A stretch of 64,000 nt of DNA, taken from positions 1-64,000 of the forward strand of contig QCFI01000003.1 in the NCBI GenBank assembly GCA_003280295.1, given 5' to 3'. This DNA is from Prochlorococcus sp. AG-363-C20 (GTDB taxonomy: Bacteria; Cyanobacteriota; Cyanobacteriia; PCC-6307; Cyanobiaceae). Both the position numbers and the translations under genes were made by a program. Each line of letters begins with the position of its first letter. The stretch's first letter is position 1. Under the pieces are notes generated by a model. It was not told the DNA's origin, did not search any database, and saw only the letters and a program-made list of their open reading frames with translations. This document shows, piece after piece, positions 1 to 11,999 of the stretch.

Positions 1-35
1 AAAGGGTTATATTTATTTTAAGACCCTTTAGTTAG

Positions 36-1442
36 ATGATTTTAAAGCTTAGTCATTTAAAAGAAATTTGGGGTAACCCAAATTCACTAGGTTCTCAGAA
101 TTTAAATGCATTTCTTGGACCTGTATGTATTGATAGCAGGGAATTTAAGCAAGGGTCTTTTTTTATCCCTTTAAAAGGGGATAATTTTGATGGTCACAGT
201 TTTATTCAACGAGTATATGATCTTGGTGCACAGGCTACAGTTGTCTCAAGGACTTGCAAAATCAATATTCCTTCAGGGTTTCTTCATTGGGTAGTAGATG
301 ACACATTGCAAGCTTACCAAGAACTTGCATTATTGCATCGGCTTAATTTGGATATTCCTGTTATTGCTGTCACTGGTTCTGCCGGAAAGACGACTACAAA
401 AGAACTAATCAAAGCTTGTCTAGGGCCACTTGGTCAAATTGTAGGTAGTTATTCGAATAATAATAATGATATAGGAGTACCTCTTACTCTCCTCACAGCT
501 AACTCATCTCATAGAGCAATTGTAGTAGAGATGGGTATGCGAGGTTTAGGGGAGATAAAACGACTTTCTTATTGCTCAAATCCTGATATTGCAGTTATTA
601 CAAACATTGGAACTGCTCATATAGGACGTTTAGGTAGTCGTCAGAATATTGCAAAAGCAAAGTGTGAGATAACTTCTTCATTAAAACCTACCGGTTCAGT
701 TGTAATACCAGCTGGGGACCCTCTATTAGAGTCAGAGCTTAAACGTGTTTGGGATGGAAGAGTAATACGAGTGGCATTGGAAAATGATTTGTCTCTTAGT
801 AATTACAGAAGAGATAATTCTATATCTATAACTAATACAAGGGCCAATCTAATTGGAGAAGTTTCTAATGAAGATGGGACTCTTCTTATGAAAAAACAGA
901 AGTTTAAATTACCTTTTAAAGGCATACATAATGCGACTAATTTCCTTTTAGCTCTTGCAGTAGCAAATGAATTTGGAGTGTCATTTGAGAAATTAAGCCA
1001 ATTAAATGTAGAATTGCCAACTGGTCGTCATAAGCTCATTCAAATTGGTCAAATTACAGTAATTGATGAAACATATAATGCTTCTCCTGATGCTGTAAAA
1101 GTAGCTTTAGATTTGTTGGTAGAAAAATCTGGAAGGCATTTTGCAGTATTAGGAACCATGTTGGAGTTAGGTGCAGAAAGCATACTTTTACACCGATCAA
1201 TAGCTGAATATGCTATTCGTCTAGGATTAGATGGATTAGTGATTGTTGCTGATGGTGCTTTGGCAGAAGCAATGGCTGAAATAACTTCATCATCAACTCT
1301 TATAGAAATTGTATCGACTCCAGAAGAAGCAATTAATCCTTTAAGAACCTGGTTGTCTCCTGGAGATATTTTATTATTGAAAGGTAGTCGAGCAATTGAA
1401 TTGGAACGTTTAATACCTTTGCTTTCAAAAATTAATCATTAG
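36..1442 (+). CDS. murF: UDP-N-acetylmuramoyl-tripeptide--D-alanyl-D-alanine ligase
   Basis: 468 aa ORF; Mur ligase P-loop [24 protein letters not shown] and [10 protein letters not shown] motifs. Confidence 0.95.
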   Translation: MILKLSHLKEIWGNPNSLGSQNLNAFLGPVCIDSREFKQGSFFIPLKGDNFDGHSFIQRVYDLGAQATVVSRTCKINIPSGFLHWVVDDTLQAYQELALLHRLNLDIPVIAVTGSAGKTTTKELIKACLGPLGQIVGSYSNNNNDIGVPLTLLTANSSHRAIVVEMGMRGLGEIKRLSYCSNPDIAVITNIGTAHIGRLGSRQNIAKAKCEITSSLKPTGSVVIPAGDPLLESELKRVWDGRVIRVALENDLSLSNYRRDNSISITNTRANLIGEVSNEDGTLLMKKQKFKLPFKGIHNATNFLLALAVANEFGVSFEKLSQLNVELPTGRHKLIQIGQITVIDETYNASPDAVKVALDLLVEKSGRHFAVLGTMLELGAESILLHRSIAEYAIRLGLDGLVIVADGALAEAMAEITSSSTLIEIVSTPEEAINPLRTWLSPGDILLLKGSRAIELERLIPLLSKINH

Positions 1443-2790
1443 CTTTTTTAGCAGTCCAATCTTTGATTATTGATTGTTTTGCTCGACTCAGGGCTAGTGA
1501 GCCTTCTGGAACATCCTTTGTGATAGTAGATCCAGCTCCTACAGTTACGCCTTTACCTAAAATAATTGGCGCAACTAGAACTGAGTTGGCACCAGTTTTG
1601 CTGTTGTCTCCAATAATAGTTTTGTGCTTTTTTAATCCGTCGTAATTGGCAGTGATCGTTCCTGCCCCTATATTGACTGTTTGACCAAGTTCTGAATCCC
1701 CGATATAACTTAAGTGATTGATTTTTGTACCTTCTCCTAGCTTACTTTTTTTGATCTCTACGAAATTTCCTATTTTGCATTTGTCTAATACTTTTGTTTC
1801 TGGCCTTATGTGTGTATAAGGACCAATATCCACGTTGTCTCCAATCTTCGCATTATTTATTACGGAATATAAGACTCTCACATTGTTACCTAGAACAGTA
1901 TTTTCTATAAGAACTCCTGGCCCTAGTTTGCAATTACTACCAATTTGACATTTACCTCTAATATGAGTTTGGGGCTCAATAATTACATCTCTACCAAATA
2001 TAGAATCTTCACTTACTGTACAACTCTTCGGATCAATGAAGGTTACACCATTAAGTAACCAATGTTTTTGTAGACGATTTTGAAGTAATGACTCGCAAGC
2101 TGCCATTTGTATCCTGTTATTAATTCCGCTCACTTCAATTGGATCATCCACTTCAAGGTGCATTGCTATCTTAATCTTACTGATAGTATCTGTTAAATAT
2201 AATTCATTTTGGTCATTTTGATTTGAAAGTTGTGGAAGAACTTTTGCTAATTCTTGCCAGTTAAAGCAATATACACCTGCGTTAGTTAATGTATTTTCAA
2301 GTTGTTTTTCATTGCAGTCTAAATCTTCTACTATTGAAATAACTTTGTCTTGCTTATTTGTAAATACTCTTCCATACCCTTTGGGATTCTTCATTTTTGC
2401 AGTTAATAAGGTCACCCCTGCATTAAATCTTCGATGGTTTCTTATAAGCTTTTGTAATGTTTCTTGTGTCAATAGTGGGACATCACCATTGAGAACTAAG
2501 AGTTCGCCTTCAAAGTTTTTCAAGATAGGCATTAATTGTTGAACGGCATGACCTGTGCCGTTTTGAGGCTTCTGTGTAATGAACTCAATTTCCGTTTCTT
2601 TGATTAGTTTTTCTTTTATGAGTTCAGATTGGTGTCCAACTATCAGAAGAAGACGATCAGGCTTTAGAGAACTAGCGCTTTTTAGAACTCTTTCCAGAAG
2701 TGTGGCCCCTCCAAGTGGCTGTAATACTTTTGGAAGGCTGCTTTTCATTCTGGTGCCTTTACCTGCAGCCAATATTGCTATGGCGAGCAT
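1432..2790 (-). CDS. glmU: Bifunctional UDP-N-acetylglucosamine pyrophosphorylase / glucosamine-1-phosphate N-acetyltransferase
   Basis: N-terminal [18 protein letters not shown]-terminal left-handed beta-helix hexapeptide repeats; [11 protein letters not shown]. Confidence 0.97.
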   Translation of the reverse strand: MLAIAILAAGKGTRMKSSLPKVLQPLGGATLLERVLKSASSLKPDRLLLIVGHQSELIKEKLIKETEIEFITQKPQNGTGHAVQQLMPILKNFEGELLVLNGDVPLLTQETLQKLIRNHRRFNAGVTLLTAKMKNPKGYGRVFTNKQDKVISIVEDLDCNEKQLENTLTNAGVYCFNWQELAKVLPQLSNQNDQNELYLTDTISKIKIAMHLEVDDPIEVSGINNRIQMAACESLLQNRLQKHWLLNGVTFIDPKSCTVSEDSIFGRDVIIEPQTHIRGKCQIGSNCKLGPGVLIENTVLGNNVRVLYSVINNAKIGDNVDIGPYTHIRPETKVLDKCKIGNFVEIKKSKLGEGTKINHLSYIGDSELGQTVNIGAGTITANYDGLKKHKTIIGDNSKTGANSVLVAPIILGKGVTVGAGSTITKDVPEGSLALSRAKQSIIKDWTAKKAND

Positions 2791-2828
2791 AAGGAATCTT
2801 CATCTCAACTGAATTTACTGGCTAAGGT

Positions 2829-3824
2829 CTAGGACGTCTTTTTCCATCGTCGCCTCCAAGCGTTGGTATGCTCTAATTTGCTATCTCTTTGCTCTTTTTC
2901 TCTACGGGCAATAATTTCTTTGGTATCCCCTTTTCCACTTGGGTCTCGGTATGGGATAGCAGCTCTAGTCAACAAATGTTCTTCTTCCATAGGGCTTAGT
3001 AAATGCCTGCTTTGGCATTGATTGATGGATGTCTGGGCCTTAGGTGTAGATATTCCAATTGTGCCGTTACTCCATCTATCTTTGGCTGAGTTCACCGGCA
3101 GTAGCGATACCAAATCTAAACCTGATCTCCTTAAACTACATCTAATTGCAGCGGCACAAGAATATGTAATAAGGCGACCACCTGGAGCTAATTTCATACT
3201 TAAGTGGTTAAGAAACTCCTCACTCCAAAGCATTGGACATTTACTTGGAGAAAAGGCATCAAGAAGGATGAGATCAAAAGATATCTTCTTGGGAATATTT
3301 GAAATTTGTTGTCTTGCATCTCCCCAAAGGACTTGTCCCTGGCTTTTTCTATATTTCCAAGATCCATTTTTTAAGATTGAAAAAAGTATTTCCTGAATTT
3401 CATTTGGCCATATAAATTTAAAGGTAGGATTGCTTAAGCTAATCTTTAATGGCTTACGGTCTATTTCTAATCCCCACCAATTAAGTTTTGTTGAATTAGT
3501 ACTCAATGCCTCCATTAAGCAAGCTGAGTTATAGCCCATGCCGACGCATACATCCAGCACTTGAACAGCTGAATTTCCTTTAAACCTACCTAATTGAGAA
3601 GGAATAATATATTTTTCCAGTGCTTCTTTTCGTGCACCACTCGTCGAATGAAAGAACTCATTAAAATTATTGCTATGAAGAGTGATGCTTCCATCATCTG
3701 TCGGATATACAGAAAACGCTTCTAATTTGTTGTTGTCTTTAGTGCCGTAAATGGTCAAGGTCTTTCCAGAAATCAGGGTAAGAAACAGCCGAAACATCTG
3801 CTCTTGAGAGAGTTGAGTCCCCAT
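2829..3824 (-). CDS. MnmC-like SAM-dependent methyltransferase (tRNA modification family)
   Basis: [16 protein letters not shown] motif, [23 protein letters not shown]; 86-nt overlap with aroA suggests the true start is internal (e.g. TTG at 3758). Confidence 0.75.
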   Translation of the reverse strand: MGTQLSQEQMFRLFLTLISGKTLTIYGTKDNNKLEAFSVYPTDDGSITLHSNNFNEFFHSTSGARKEALEKYIIPSQLGRFKGNSAVQVLDVCVGMGYNSACLMEALSTNSTKLNWWGLEIDRKPLKISLSNPTFKFIWPNEIQEILFSILKNGSWKYRKSQGQVLWGDARQQISNIPKKISFDLILLDAFSPSKCPMLWSEEFLNHLSMKLAPGGRLITYSCAAAIRCSLRRSGLDLVSLLPVNSAKDRWSNGTIGISTPKAQTSINQCQSRHLLSPMEEEHLLTRAAIPYRDPSGKGDTKEIIARREKEQRDSKLEHTNAWRRRWKKTS

Positions 3825-5067
3825 TGGCTATTAGGGAAGCTACGGCTAAACTCATAGCTACTCTGTGATCAGTCTCACTATCTATATTGGTTCCAAAAAG
3901 CTTTGTTTTTCCATAGATAGTAAGTCCATCAGAGTGCTCCTCTATCTTTGCTCCCATCGTTGTAAGTTGTCTTTTCATAACGGCTAAACGATCGGTCTCT
4001 TTTACTCTTAGTTCACTTGCATTTGTAATGTGGCTCACTCCATCGCAACAACATGCAGCTACAGATAGTATCGGTATTTCATCTACTAAACGGGGAATGA
4101 TATCAGCTCCAATTTTGAATGGCATTAGTTGATTGACATAAGAAGCCTTAATGTCTCCTACCGGTTCTCCTGCAACTTGCCGTTGATTAAATATCTCGAT
4201 GCTTGCTCCCATAGTTTTCATGATTTCGATAATTCCAGTGCGAGTTGGATTTAAGCCAACATTTTCCACTGTGATTTCTGATCCTGGAATAATTGATCCT
4301 GCAATTAACCAAAAAGCAGCAGAACTGATGTCCCCAGGGACAACAATCGATTGTCCTTTTAGGCTTACACCAGGTGAAACACTTATATGTCTACCCATTT
4401 CGCCACCTACCTCAAGATTGGCTCCAAAGGCTTTTAACATTCTTTCACTGTGATCTCTTGAATGGGCTGGTTCAATAACAGTTGTAGAACCCTCGGCATT
4501 AAGTGCTGCAAGTAAAATGGCTGATTTAACTTGAGCACTTGCAACAGGTGTTCCGATTACTGCACCATGTATTTTTTGTCCTAATACTGACAATGGTGCA
4601 AAATTTCCGTTGGATCTGCCTCTAACTTGTGCTCCCATTAATTTCAAAGGTTGGCCAACTCTTTTCATCGGCCTATTTCGTAGTGATTGATCTCCTGTCA
4701 GAACAAAATGCTTCGCTTCTCTACCAACTAATAAACCCAGCATTAATCGCATAGTAGTTCCAGAATTCCCACAATCGAGAATTTCAGTTGGTTCTTTTAA
4801 ACCATCTAGTCCCACTCCCTCTATTTGTACTATTTGTCCCTTTTGAATTGGACTAATGTGTACACCTAATGAACGTAAGCATGATGCTGTGCTTATAGGG
4901 TCTTCTGCAGGAAGCAAGCCTTCGACAGTTGTTAATCCTTCCGCAATTGCTCCGAACAATAATGCTCTATGAGAAATTGATTTGTCTCCAGGTACTTGAA
5001 CTTTGCCGGCCAAACTACCGCCAGCCTTTAGTTTTCTAGATGATGAATGGGAGTTAGTAGAACTCAA
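3739..5067 (-). CDS. aroA: 3-phosphoshikimate 1-carboxyvinyltransferase (EPSP synthase)
   Basis: [41 protein letters not shown] motifs. Confidence 0.97.
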   Translation of the reverse strand: MSSTNSHSSSRKLKAGGSLAGKVQVPGDKSISHRALLFGAIAEGLTTVEGLLPAEDPISTASCLRSLGVHISPIQKGQIVQIEGVGLDGLKEPTEILDCGNSGTTMRLMLGLLVGREAKHFVLTGDQSLRNRPMKRVGQPLKLMGAQVRGRSNGNFAPLSVLGQKIHGAVIGTPVASAQVKSAILLAALNAEGSTTVIEPAHSRDHSERMLKAFGANLEVGGEMGRHISVSPGVSLKGQSIVVPGDISSAAFWLIAGSIIPGSEITVENVGLNPTRTGIIEIMKTMGASIEIFNQRQVAGEPVGDIKASYVNQLMPFKIGADIIPRLVDEIPILSVAACCCDGVSHITNASELRVKETDRLAVMKRQLTTMGAKIEEHSDGLTIYGKTKLFGTNIDSETDHRVAMSLAVASLIANGDSTLSRADVSAVSYPDFWKDLDHLRH

Positions 5068-5129
5068 GGGCTAGACTAATTTGATTTATTAATATTATTA
5101 GTTTGTGTGCGAAGTAGACTTGTTAAAGA

Positions 5130-6689
5130 CTATTTAAGTTGCTTTTGTCTTAAAAGCTCTTCAATCACATAGCCAAAAAGTGTTGGGTCTGTTTCTTTGT
5201 TATTTAAATCTCCTAATCCCAGCTCCTCCCATCTAGCATCTATTTTCATTTCGAGTTCTTTAGGACGAGTCAATACTTCACTCCATGGATGATTTGTTTC
5301 TGGCCCAATTTTTTTCGTAGCGTCAATCGCCAACCTGCCTCCCAAACCAATTTCCTCACTTGCAAAATCCAGACTGTCAAATGGGGTGTTTTCTAATAAA
5401 AAGAGATCTCTTTGTGGGTCTACTTGGCTGGCTATTGTCCATACCACTTGTCGTGGGTCTCTTACATTGATAGTCGAGTCAACTACAACAACGAATTTAG
5501 TGTAGGTAAATTGTGGAAGAGCACTCCAGAATGCCATTGCAGCTCTTTTTGCTTGGCCTGGGTATGATTTATCAATTGAAATCACAGCAAGCTTGTAACT
5601 TAAAGCCTCCATTGGAAGGAAAAAGTCGGTGATTTCAGGAATTTGTTGACGAAGAATGGGTGTATAAATTCTATTTAATGCGATTGCTAACATAGCTTCT
5701 TCTTTTGGTGGTCTCCCACTAAAGGTTGTTAAGAATATTGGGTTATTCCTATGTGTTAAGCAATGGAAATGAATTAATGGTGAATTTTCTATCCCTCCAT
5801 AAAATCCCATGTGATCTCCAAATGGACCGTCTTCTAATTGTTCACCTGGCCTAATAGTTCCTTCAAGGATAATCTCACTTTGACTGGGTACTTCTAAATC
5901 AACTGTTTTACATTTAGCTAGTCTAACTCCCTGCCCTGCATATAACCCAGCGAATAGCCATTCGCTTAGATCTACTGGGATAGGTGTAGCTGCTGCCATA
6001 ACAAGTAGTGGGTGTACACCTATGGCTATTGCTATCTCAAGTTCGATCCCCATTGCTGCAGCTTTACGAAGGTGACGAGCACCTCCTCTAACACTTAACC
6101 AATGAACTGTCATTGTCTTTGCTGATTGGCGTTGAAGCCTGTACACACCAACATTCGGTGTTTTCGTTTCAGGATCTTTTGTTATTACTAAACCTAGGGT
6201 GATGACAGTATTTGCATCTTTCGGCCAAGGCCGAATTAAAGGTAATTTATCTAGATTCAATTCTTTTTCATTTAAAATATTTTGTTGACAAGGTGGAGTT
6301 AGATCAAGGTCTGGTCGAGCTTTTATTAAATCCCAAATCACATTGGCGAACTCTTTCGTTTCTTGAAAGTCCTTTGGAAGTTTTGGCTGTTGTAAAAGAG
6401 CAAGTTTTTCTCCTAATGTTTCTAGTTCCTCTGCTTTGTCTAAACCCATACTCCAAACAACTCTTTCCATTGTGCCGAGCAGATTTACTGCAACTGGCAT
6501 TGTGGAACCGCGAACATTTTCAAATAAAATTGCTGGACCACCTAAAGAAAGTACTCTGTCGCTGATAGCAGCAAGTTCTAGATCAGGATCTACTTCTGCT
6601 TTGATTCTCTTAAGTTGGCCTTTTTTTTCTAATAGAGCAATGAAACTCCTCATATCTCGGGATGCTGGACCATTACTAAATAGAGACAT
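5130..6689 (-). CDS. ubiD: UbiD family decarboxylase
   Basis: 519 aa; EDGPFGDHMGFYGG, TTFSGRPPKEEAML motifs of the UbiD family. Confidence 0.9.
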   Translation of the reverse strand: MSLFSNGPASRDMRSFIALLEKKGQLKRIKAEVDPDLELAAISDRVLSLGGPAILFENVRGSTMPVAVNLLGTMERVVWSMGLDKAEELETLGEKLALLQQPKLPKDFQETKEFANVIWDLIKARPDLDLTPPCQQNILNEKELNLDKLPLIRPWPKDANTVITLGLVITKDPETKTPNVGVYRLQRQSAKTMTVHWLSVRGGARHLRKAAAMGIELEIAIAIGVHPLLVMAAATPIPVDLSEWLFAGLYAGQGVRLAKCKTVDLEVPSQSEIILEGTIRPGEQLEDGPFGDHMGFYGGIENSPLIHFHCLTHRNNPIFLTTFSGRPPKEEAMLAIALNRIYTPILRQQIPEITDFFLPMEALSYKLAVISIDKSYPGQAKRAAMAFWSALPQFTYTKFVVVVDSTINVRDPRQVVWTIASQVDPQRDLFLLENTPFDSLDFASEEIGLGGRLAIDATKKIGPETNHPWSEVLTRPKELEMKIDARWEELGLGDLNNKETDPTLFGYVIEELLRQKQLK

Positions 6690-6754
6690 GAGCTTTTAAA
6701 CAATTAGGCTAATGAACTAATTACTCTTATGCACGGTCCTAGCGATTTGGAATT

Positions 6755-7486
6755 ATGGAACTTTCCTATTTTCATGTGGCTGGTGACTTGCCAGAAAGAC
6801 TTGTTCCTGAAGCAGCAGTCGTAATTGATGTACTTAGAGCTACTACCACAATTGCATGGGCCCTTAACAACGGTGCAGAAGCTGTTGAAACTTTTGCTGA
6901 TTTGAATCTACTTAAAAACAGATCAAATCAATGGCCCGAATCTTCTAGGCTTTTAATAGGAGAACGCGGAGGTAAACGCATAACAGGATTTGACTTGGGG
7001 AATTCTCCAGTAGATGTAGTTCCTGAATTAGTTTCAGGCAAAAGACTTTTTATGAGTACTACAAATGGCACTCGGTCTTTGGATGCAGTTAGAAATTCAG
7101 TAAATTTGTACACAATGTCTTTGCCTAACCGTAAGGCTGTAGCTGAGAAGTTACTTTTTGATCAACCCAAGCACCTTTGCGTTCTTGGTAGTGGTTGGGA
7201 AGGAGCTTATTCATTAGAGGACTCACTTGCTGCTGGAGCCTTGGGATCTTTCCTTTTGGAAAAGAATTCAAACTCTTTAAAAGTTATAAATGATGAAATG
7301 ATCGCAGCGCTAGCATTATGGGATCGCTGGAAAAATGATCCAGAAGGTTGTTTGCGTATTGCAAGTCATGGAAGAAGACTTGCAATGCTTGGTAATCATG
7401 ATGCTGATTTCAAATGTTGTGCCGCAATGGATCAACTCTCTGTCGTTCCAACTCAAGTTGAACCAGGAGTGCTTAGTGCATCATGA
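6755..7486 (+). CDS. comB: 2-phosphosulfolactate phosphatase (ComB-like)
   Basis: [44 protein letters not shown] motifs. Confidence 0.85.
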   Translation: MELSYFHVAGDLPERLVPEAAVVIDVLRATTTIAWALNNGAEAVETFADLNLLKNRSNQWPESSRLLIGERGGKRITGFDLGNSPVDVVPELVSGKRLFMSTTNGTRSLDAVRNSVNLYTMSLPNRKAVAEKLLFDQPKHLCVLGSGWEGAYSLEDSLAAGALGSFLLEKNSNSLKVINDEMIAALALWDRWKNDPEGCLRIASHGRRLAMLGNHDADFKCCAAMDQLSVVPTQVEPGVLSAS

Positions 7487-7518
7487 TTTCTTAAAGTCAC
7501 TTTCTATGTATTAACTCT

Positions 7519-8340
7519 GTGTCTGACTTTTTAGCGGCCGCTGTGCAGTTAACAAGCACCTCACAACCTGAGAAGAATTTCTCAGCGGCAGAAGAGCAAA
7601 TTGAACTTGCAGCTCGTCGAGGGGCCGAAATTATTGGATTGCCAGAGAACTTTGCATTTATGGGAGATGACGAAGAGAGGCTAAGGCTTTCTTCGTCACT
7701 TGCAGATCAGTGCAGTCGTTTTCTGATCACTATGGCTAGGCGATATCAGGTAGCACTTTTAGGGGGTGGATATCCTGTTCCAGTAGGAGATGGTCAACGG
7801 ACCCTTAATCGAGCTGAGCTTTTTGGGCAAGATGGACAATTACTTGCTAGATACGACAAAATTCATCTTTTTGATGTAGATCTGCCAGAAGGGAATACCT
7901 ATCGAGAATCTTCAACGATTGTCCCTGGAAAGGATGCTCCACCTGTTGTTGATGTCCCTGGGCTTTGCAGAGTAGGTTTATCGATTTGTTATGACGTTAG
8001 ATTTCCTGAGCTTTACCGTCATTTAATTGAAAATGGAGCTGAGTTACTAATGATTCCAGCTGCTTTTACTGCATTTACTGGAAAAGACCATTGGCAAGTG
8101 TTACTTCAAGCTAGGGCAATAGAAAATACCGCCTATGTTCTGGCACCTGCTCAAACAGGATTGCATTATGAACGTAGGCATAGCCACGGTCATGGAATGG
8201 TAATTGATCCTTGGGGAACAGTACTGGCTGATGCTGGAGTTATTCAAGGAGCTGCAATAGCACCTATTGATACCTCCCATGTTGCTCGGATTAGAGAGCA
8301 AATGCCTTGCCTAAAGCATAGAAAACCCATCCTTTTTTGA
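7519..8340 (+). CDS. Carbon-nitrogen hydrolase (nitrilase superfamily)
   Basis: GLPENFAF (Glu), YDKIHLFDVD (Lys), LSICYDVRFPELYR (Cys) catalytic motifs; GTG start. Confidence 0.9.
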   Translation: MSDFLAAAVQLTSTSQPEKNFSAAEEQIELAARRGAEIIGLPENFAFMGDDEERLRLSSSLADQCSRFLITMARRYQVALLGGGYPVPVGDGQRTLNRAELFGQDGQLLARYDKIHLFDVDLPEGNTYRESSTIVPGKDAPPVVDVPGLCRVGLSICYDVRFPELYRHLIENGAELLMIPAAFTAFTGKDHWQVLLQARAIENTAYVLAPAQTGLHYERRHSHGHGMVIDPWGTVLADAGVIQGAAIAPIDTSHVARIREQMPCLKHRKPILF

Positions 8341-8344
8341 GAAG

Positions 8345-9442
8345 ATGACCTTGGGTTTATCACGTTGTCTTGCCGCGTTCTTGGCAAGCACAATCCAGAT
8401 AGGCCTCTTGGCTTTTACTCAACCTGTTAAATCTGCCAGTACTTTGGCGGCATGGCATTTGGGAAGTGATGGTGTTTTGAAGTTAAGAACAGCCGTTGGA
8501 GCAAAACTTCAGGCATATTTTCAATATCCAATGCCAGGGAAAGGTGCTCGTTTATGGATTGATTTTATTGGAGAACCAATTCGCCCAAGAACTCTTCCTG
8601 GTAGTGGACCTATTCATGAAATCCGACTTGGAAAACCACAGGATGGTTTTACACGATTTGTTATTGAGTTTAATAAATCAATTTTAATTGATCCAAAAGA
8701 ACTCAAATTGATTGGAACGTCACCTGATCAATGGGAGTTGAATTTAGAAAATCTACCAACTTCAGAACTTTTAAGTATTGGAGAAGGAGACTTTATAAAA
8801 AGGCCTAAAAAAGACAAGGTTCGAAAAACATTTAATCAAAATTATCCCTATACAAAATTCTCAGATATGCCTGAGGTTGTTCAAGGGCGCTACTTAGTGG
8901 TAATTGATCCTGGTCATGGTGGCCCTGATGTTGGTGCGGTTGGTATTCGTGGTTTACGCGAAACAGATGTGGTACTTGATATATCACTAAAAGTTGCGGA
9001 AATTCTTAAAGTCAAAGGTGTAAACGTCAAGTTAACAAGAACTAGAGAAATTGATCTAGATCTTCATCCAAGGGTTTCTATAGCTAATAATTCTAGAGCA
9101 AATGCCTTCATCAGTATTCATGCAAATGCATCAAGCAATCCTAGGAAAGATGTAAATGGAATTGAAACTTTCTTTTTTTCTGGTTCAAAAGGATTCAGAT
9201 TGGCCAACTTTATTCAAAATGAAGTACTTAGGGCATCACCAGGCAGTCCAAACAGAGGTGTTCGTAGAAGTCGCTTTTATGTAATACGACGAACTGATAT
9301 GCCAGCAGCGCTTGTAGAGACTGGTTTTCTTACCGGTCGTTTTGATTCTTCCCAATTATCTAAGGCCTCTCATCGTCAAAACCTTGCATGGGCAATTTCT
9401 AGAGGGATCCTTTTATATCTCCAAAATGAGGGTGGACGATGA
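8345..9442 (+). CDS. N-acetylmuramoyl-L-alanine amidase (Amidase_3) with N-terminal AMIN-like region
   Basis: VIDPGHGGPDVGAVG, FISIHANASS, VETGFLT zinc amidase motifs. Confidence 0.9.
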   Translation: MTLGLSRCLAAFLASTIQIGLLAFTQPVKSASTLAAWHLGSDGVLKLRTAVGAKLQAYFQYPMPGKGARLWIDFIGEPIRPRTLPGSGPIHEIRLGKPQDGFTRFVIEFNKSILIDPKELKLIGTSPDQWELNLENLPTSELLSIGEGDFIKRPKKDKVRKTFNQNYPYTKFSDMPEVVQGRYLVVIDPGHGGPDVGAVGIRGLRETDVVLDISLKVAEILKVKGVNVKLTRTREIDLDLHPRVSIANNSRANAFISIHANASSNPRKDVNGIETFFFSGSKGFRLANFIQNEVLRASPGSPNRGVRRSRFYVIRRTDMPAALVETGFLTGRFDSSQLSKASHRQNLAWAISRGILLYLQNEGGR

Positions 9443-10242
9443 CACCCTTGTTAGGTGTATTTGATAGTGGAGTGGGAGGCTTTACTGTCCTTAAAAGAGT
9501 AATAGAACGCCATGGTGATGTGTCTTGTTTATATTTAGGTGATACTGCAAGGATCCCATATGGAGAAAAAGGATCTTCAGAGATTCGCATAATTGCCACT
9601 GAAGTTGTGAATTGGTTAGTTGCTCAAAATGTTTCAGCAATTCTGGTGGCATGTAATACAACAAATTCATTAGCGTTTGATGTTGTCCAAAGAATTTCAG
9701 GCGTGCCCGTTTTTGGATTAATAAAGTCTGCAGCAGAAATGATCACTGAATCTAGAGTCGGGGTATTAGCTACAACTGCTACAACGTCTTCTAATGCATA
9801 TAAGAATGAGATAGAGGCAGCTCTACCTGGCACAATTGTTTTTGAACAATCATGTCCAGAGTTTGTCCAGATGATAGAAGCAGGTCAAATTTCTGGAGAA
9901 TTAATACGAAGGTTGGCTATTGAATATTTAGCCCCCCTATTAGATGCACGGGTAGAAGCAATCATTCTTGGATGTAGTCATTACCCTTTACTTCAGCCAT
10001 TCCTCCAGGAATTAATTCCTAAGCATGTACGTATTGTGGATCCAGCAATAGGCCTAGCAAAACAGTTAGATAGGTTTCTTGGTTCACCAAAATCTTTATT
10101 GCAAAGATCTCTCGATATTTCTAAAACACGCTTTTGTGTTACATCAGATCCTATTGGCTTTGCAAGTAGAACAACTTCTTGGTTAGGAACTTGTCCTGAC
10201 GTTGAGCTTGTTTCACTACTACCTAAGGCATGTTTCTCCTAA
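9439..10242 (+). CDS. murI: Glutamate racemase
   Basis: GVFDSGVGGFTVLK, VACNTTNS, ILGCSHYPLL motifs. Confidence 0.96.
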   Translation: MTPLLGVFDSGVGGFTVLKRVIERHGDVSCLYLGDTARIPYGEKGSSEIRIIATEVVNWLVAQNVSAILVACNTTNSLAFDVVQRISGVPVFGLIKSAAEMITESRVGVLATTATTSSNAYKNEIEAALPGTIVFEQSCPEFVQMIEAGQISGELIRRLAIEYLAPLLDARVEAIILGCSHYPLLQPFLQELIPKHVRIVDPAIGLAKQLDRFLGSPKSLLQRSLDISKTRFCVTSDPIGFASRTTSWLGTCPDVELVSLLPKACFS

Positions 10243-10264
10243 GATCAACTTATCGAGGGTTTTC

Positions 10265-11236
10265 ATGACCACTGTTACTGAGCTGCTACAGCCGGTCGAG
10301 TTGGATCTTGAGAACTTGGTGTCAAATCTTCGCAGCCTTATTGGAGCTAAGCACCCAATCCTTCAGGCTGCTGCAGAGCATCTTTTTAGTGCTGGGGGGA
10401 AGAGGCTTCGTCCTGGAATAGTCCTGCTTATTTCAAGAGCACTTTCACCTGATGGAGAGCTTTCTTCTAGACATCGCAGACTTGCTGAGATAACAGAAAT
10501 GATACATACAGCTTCACTTGTTCACGATGATGTTGTTGATGAGGCCTCCACACGAAGGGGAGTTGCCACAGTTCATAGTCGTTTTAATCATCGGATTGCT
10601 GTGCTTGCAGGTGATTTTCTTTTTGCACAAGCCAGTTGGCATTTAGCGAATCTAGACAATCTTGATGTTGTAAAACTACTGAGTAGAGTAATTATGGATC
10701 TTGCAGACGGAGAAGTAAAACAGGGTCTATATAAATTTGATTCTGGTCAAACATTAGAGACATATTTAGAAAAGAGCTATTGTAAGACAGCTTCATTAAT
10801 CGCAAATAGTGTCCAAGCAGTTGGGGTTTTAAGTGAACAATCAGATGAACACTTAAAATTACTACACTATTTTGGAAAGCAACTTGGATTAGCATTCCAA
10901 GTCGTAGATGACATACTCGACTTTACTGGAAATGATCAGCAATTAGGTAAACCAGCATCATCAGACTTAGCTAGTGGCTATTTAACTGCACCAGCACTTT
11001 ATGCTCTTAAAGAAAATCCAAAACTATCTTTATTAATTGATAGAGAATTTTCAATTGAAGGTGATATTGAAGAAGCAATAACGATTGTAACTACTTCTGG
11101 AGGCATTAAACGTACAAGAGAACTAGCAGAAAAATTTGCTAAGCAATCACATGAGGCAATTCTATGGCTTCCAGATTCACCTTCTCGTAGAGCATTATTA
11201 GAACTACCAGATTTCGTGTTAAGTCGACTTTATTGA
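10265..11236 (+). CDS. sdsA: Polyprenyl (solanesyl-type) diphosphate synthase
   Basis: GGKRLRP, LVHDDVVDEA, FQVVDDILDFTG motifs; internal ATG at 10265 is the likelier start than ORF-track 10202. Confidence 0.88.
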   Translation: MTTVTELLQPVELDLENLVSNLRSLIGAKHPILQAAAEHLFSAGGKRLRPGIVLLISRALSPDGELSSRHRRLAEITEMIHTASLVHDDVVDEASTRRGVATVHSRFNHRIAVLAGDFLFAQASWHLANLDNLDVVKLLSRVIMDLADGEVKQGLYKFDSGQTLETYLEKSYCKTASLIANSVQAVGVLSEQSDEHLKLLHYFGKQLGLAFQVVDDILDFTGNDQQLGKPASSDLASGYLTAPALYALKENPKLSLLIDREFSIEGDIEEAITIVTTSGGIKRTRELAEKFAKQSHEAILWLPDSPSRRALLELPDFVLSRLY

Positions 11237-11913
11237 ACTTCTCGCTCTAATTTTACTAATTCTTCTAAAATCTCATTTAAATGTTGAATATGAAATAGTT
11301 TTCGGGGTAGTTGCTCTGTATTCTTCTTTATTATTTTTTTTGACATAGCATTAAGGACCCACACCTTACAGCCTGCTCCTAAAGCAGCCTTTGTCCCTGA
11401 ATCAGAATCTTCTAAAGCCCAGCAATTTTTAGGATTAACTAATAATTTATTTGCTGCCAATAAAAATGGTTCTGGTGAAGGCTTACCTTCTCTAAGTGAG
11501 GGATCATCTCCATGAACTCTACATTTTATAAGTTTGAGCCAGGAGTGAGATGAACTTTTTAAAGTTACAGAGCTTGTTGTGCTGCTTGTTACAAGAGCCA
11601 TTGGTAATTTATGAGTAAAGCACCAACGCACTAGACTCTCAGCACCAGGCATTGCTTTTCCTTTTTTCATTAATTCGTTTGAAATAGGTTTGTGAGTTTT
11701 TAGAAAATCTTCTACTTTTATTGGTTTTTCAATCCAATTGACAATTAGTTGAGCACAATCAAACCTGCGTCTACCTTTTAAAAGAATTAACTGTTTTCTT
11801 GATAGCTTCTTGCCGTAAATTTCGGCTGCCTTCGACCATGCTTGACTATGAAGATTTTCAGTGTCTAATAAGACACCATCTAAATCAAATAGACATGCTG
11901 CAGGCCTATGCAT
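11230..11913 (-). CDS. HAD-superfamily hydrolase (beta-phosphoglucomutase-like)
   Basis: CLFDLDGVLLDTE HAD motif I; ALEDSDSGTKAALGAG motif IV. Confidence 0.88.
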   Translation of the reverse strand: MHRPAACLFDLDGVLLDTENLHSQAWSKAAEIYGKKLSRKQLILLKGRRRFDCAQLIVNWIEKPIKVEDFLKTHKPISNELMKKGKAMPGAESLVRWCFTHKLPMALVTSSTTSSVTLKSSSHSWLKLIKCRVHGDDPSLREGKPSPEPFLLAANKLLVNPKNCWALEDSDSGTKAALGAGCKVWVLNAMSKKIIKKNTEQLPRKLFHIQHLNEILEELVKLEREVQ

Positions 11914-11999
11914 ATAAGTTGTTTCGAAAGGGTTTTTAAATAAACGTGTCAGCTTGCTATGAAATGGCTTGAATGCCTAAATAAACGATTGACTTTTCT

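Noticed and set aside
3022-3396. 124 aa plus-strand ORF antisense to the MnmC-like gene
   Set aside because: Shadow ORF on the opposite strand of a conserved gene, no recognisable motif
6212-6565. 117 aa plus-strand ORF antisense to ubiD
   Set aside because: Shadow of the conserved UbiD frame; low-complexity composition
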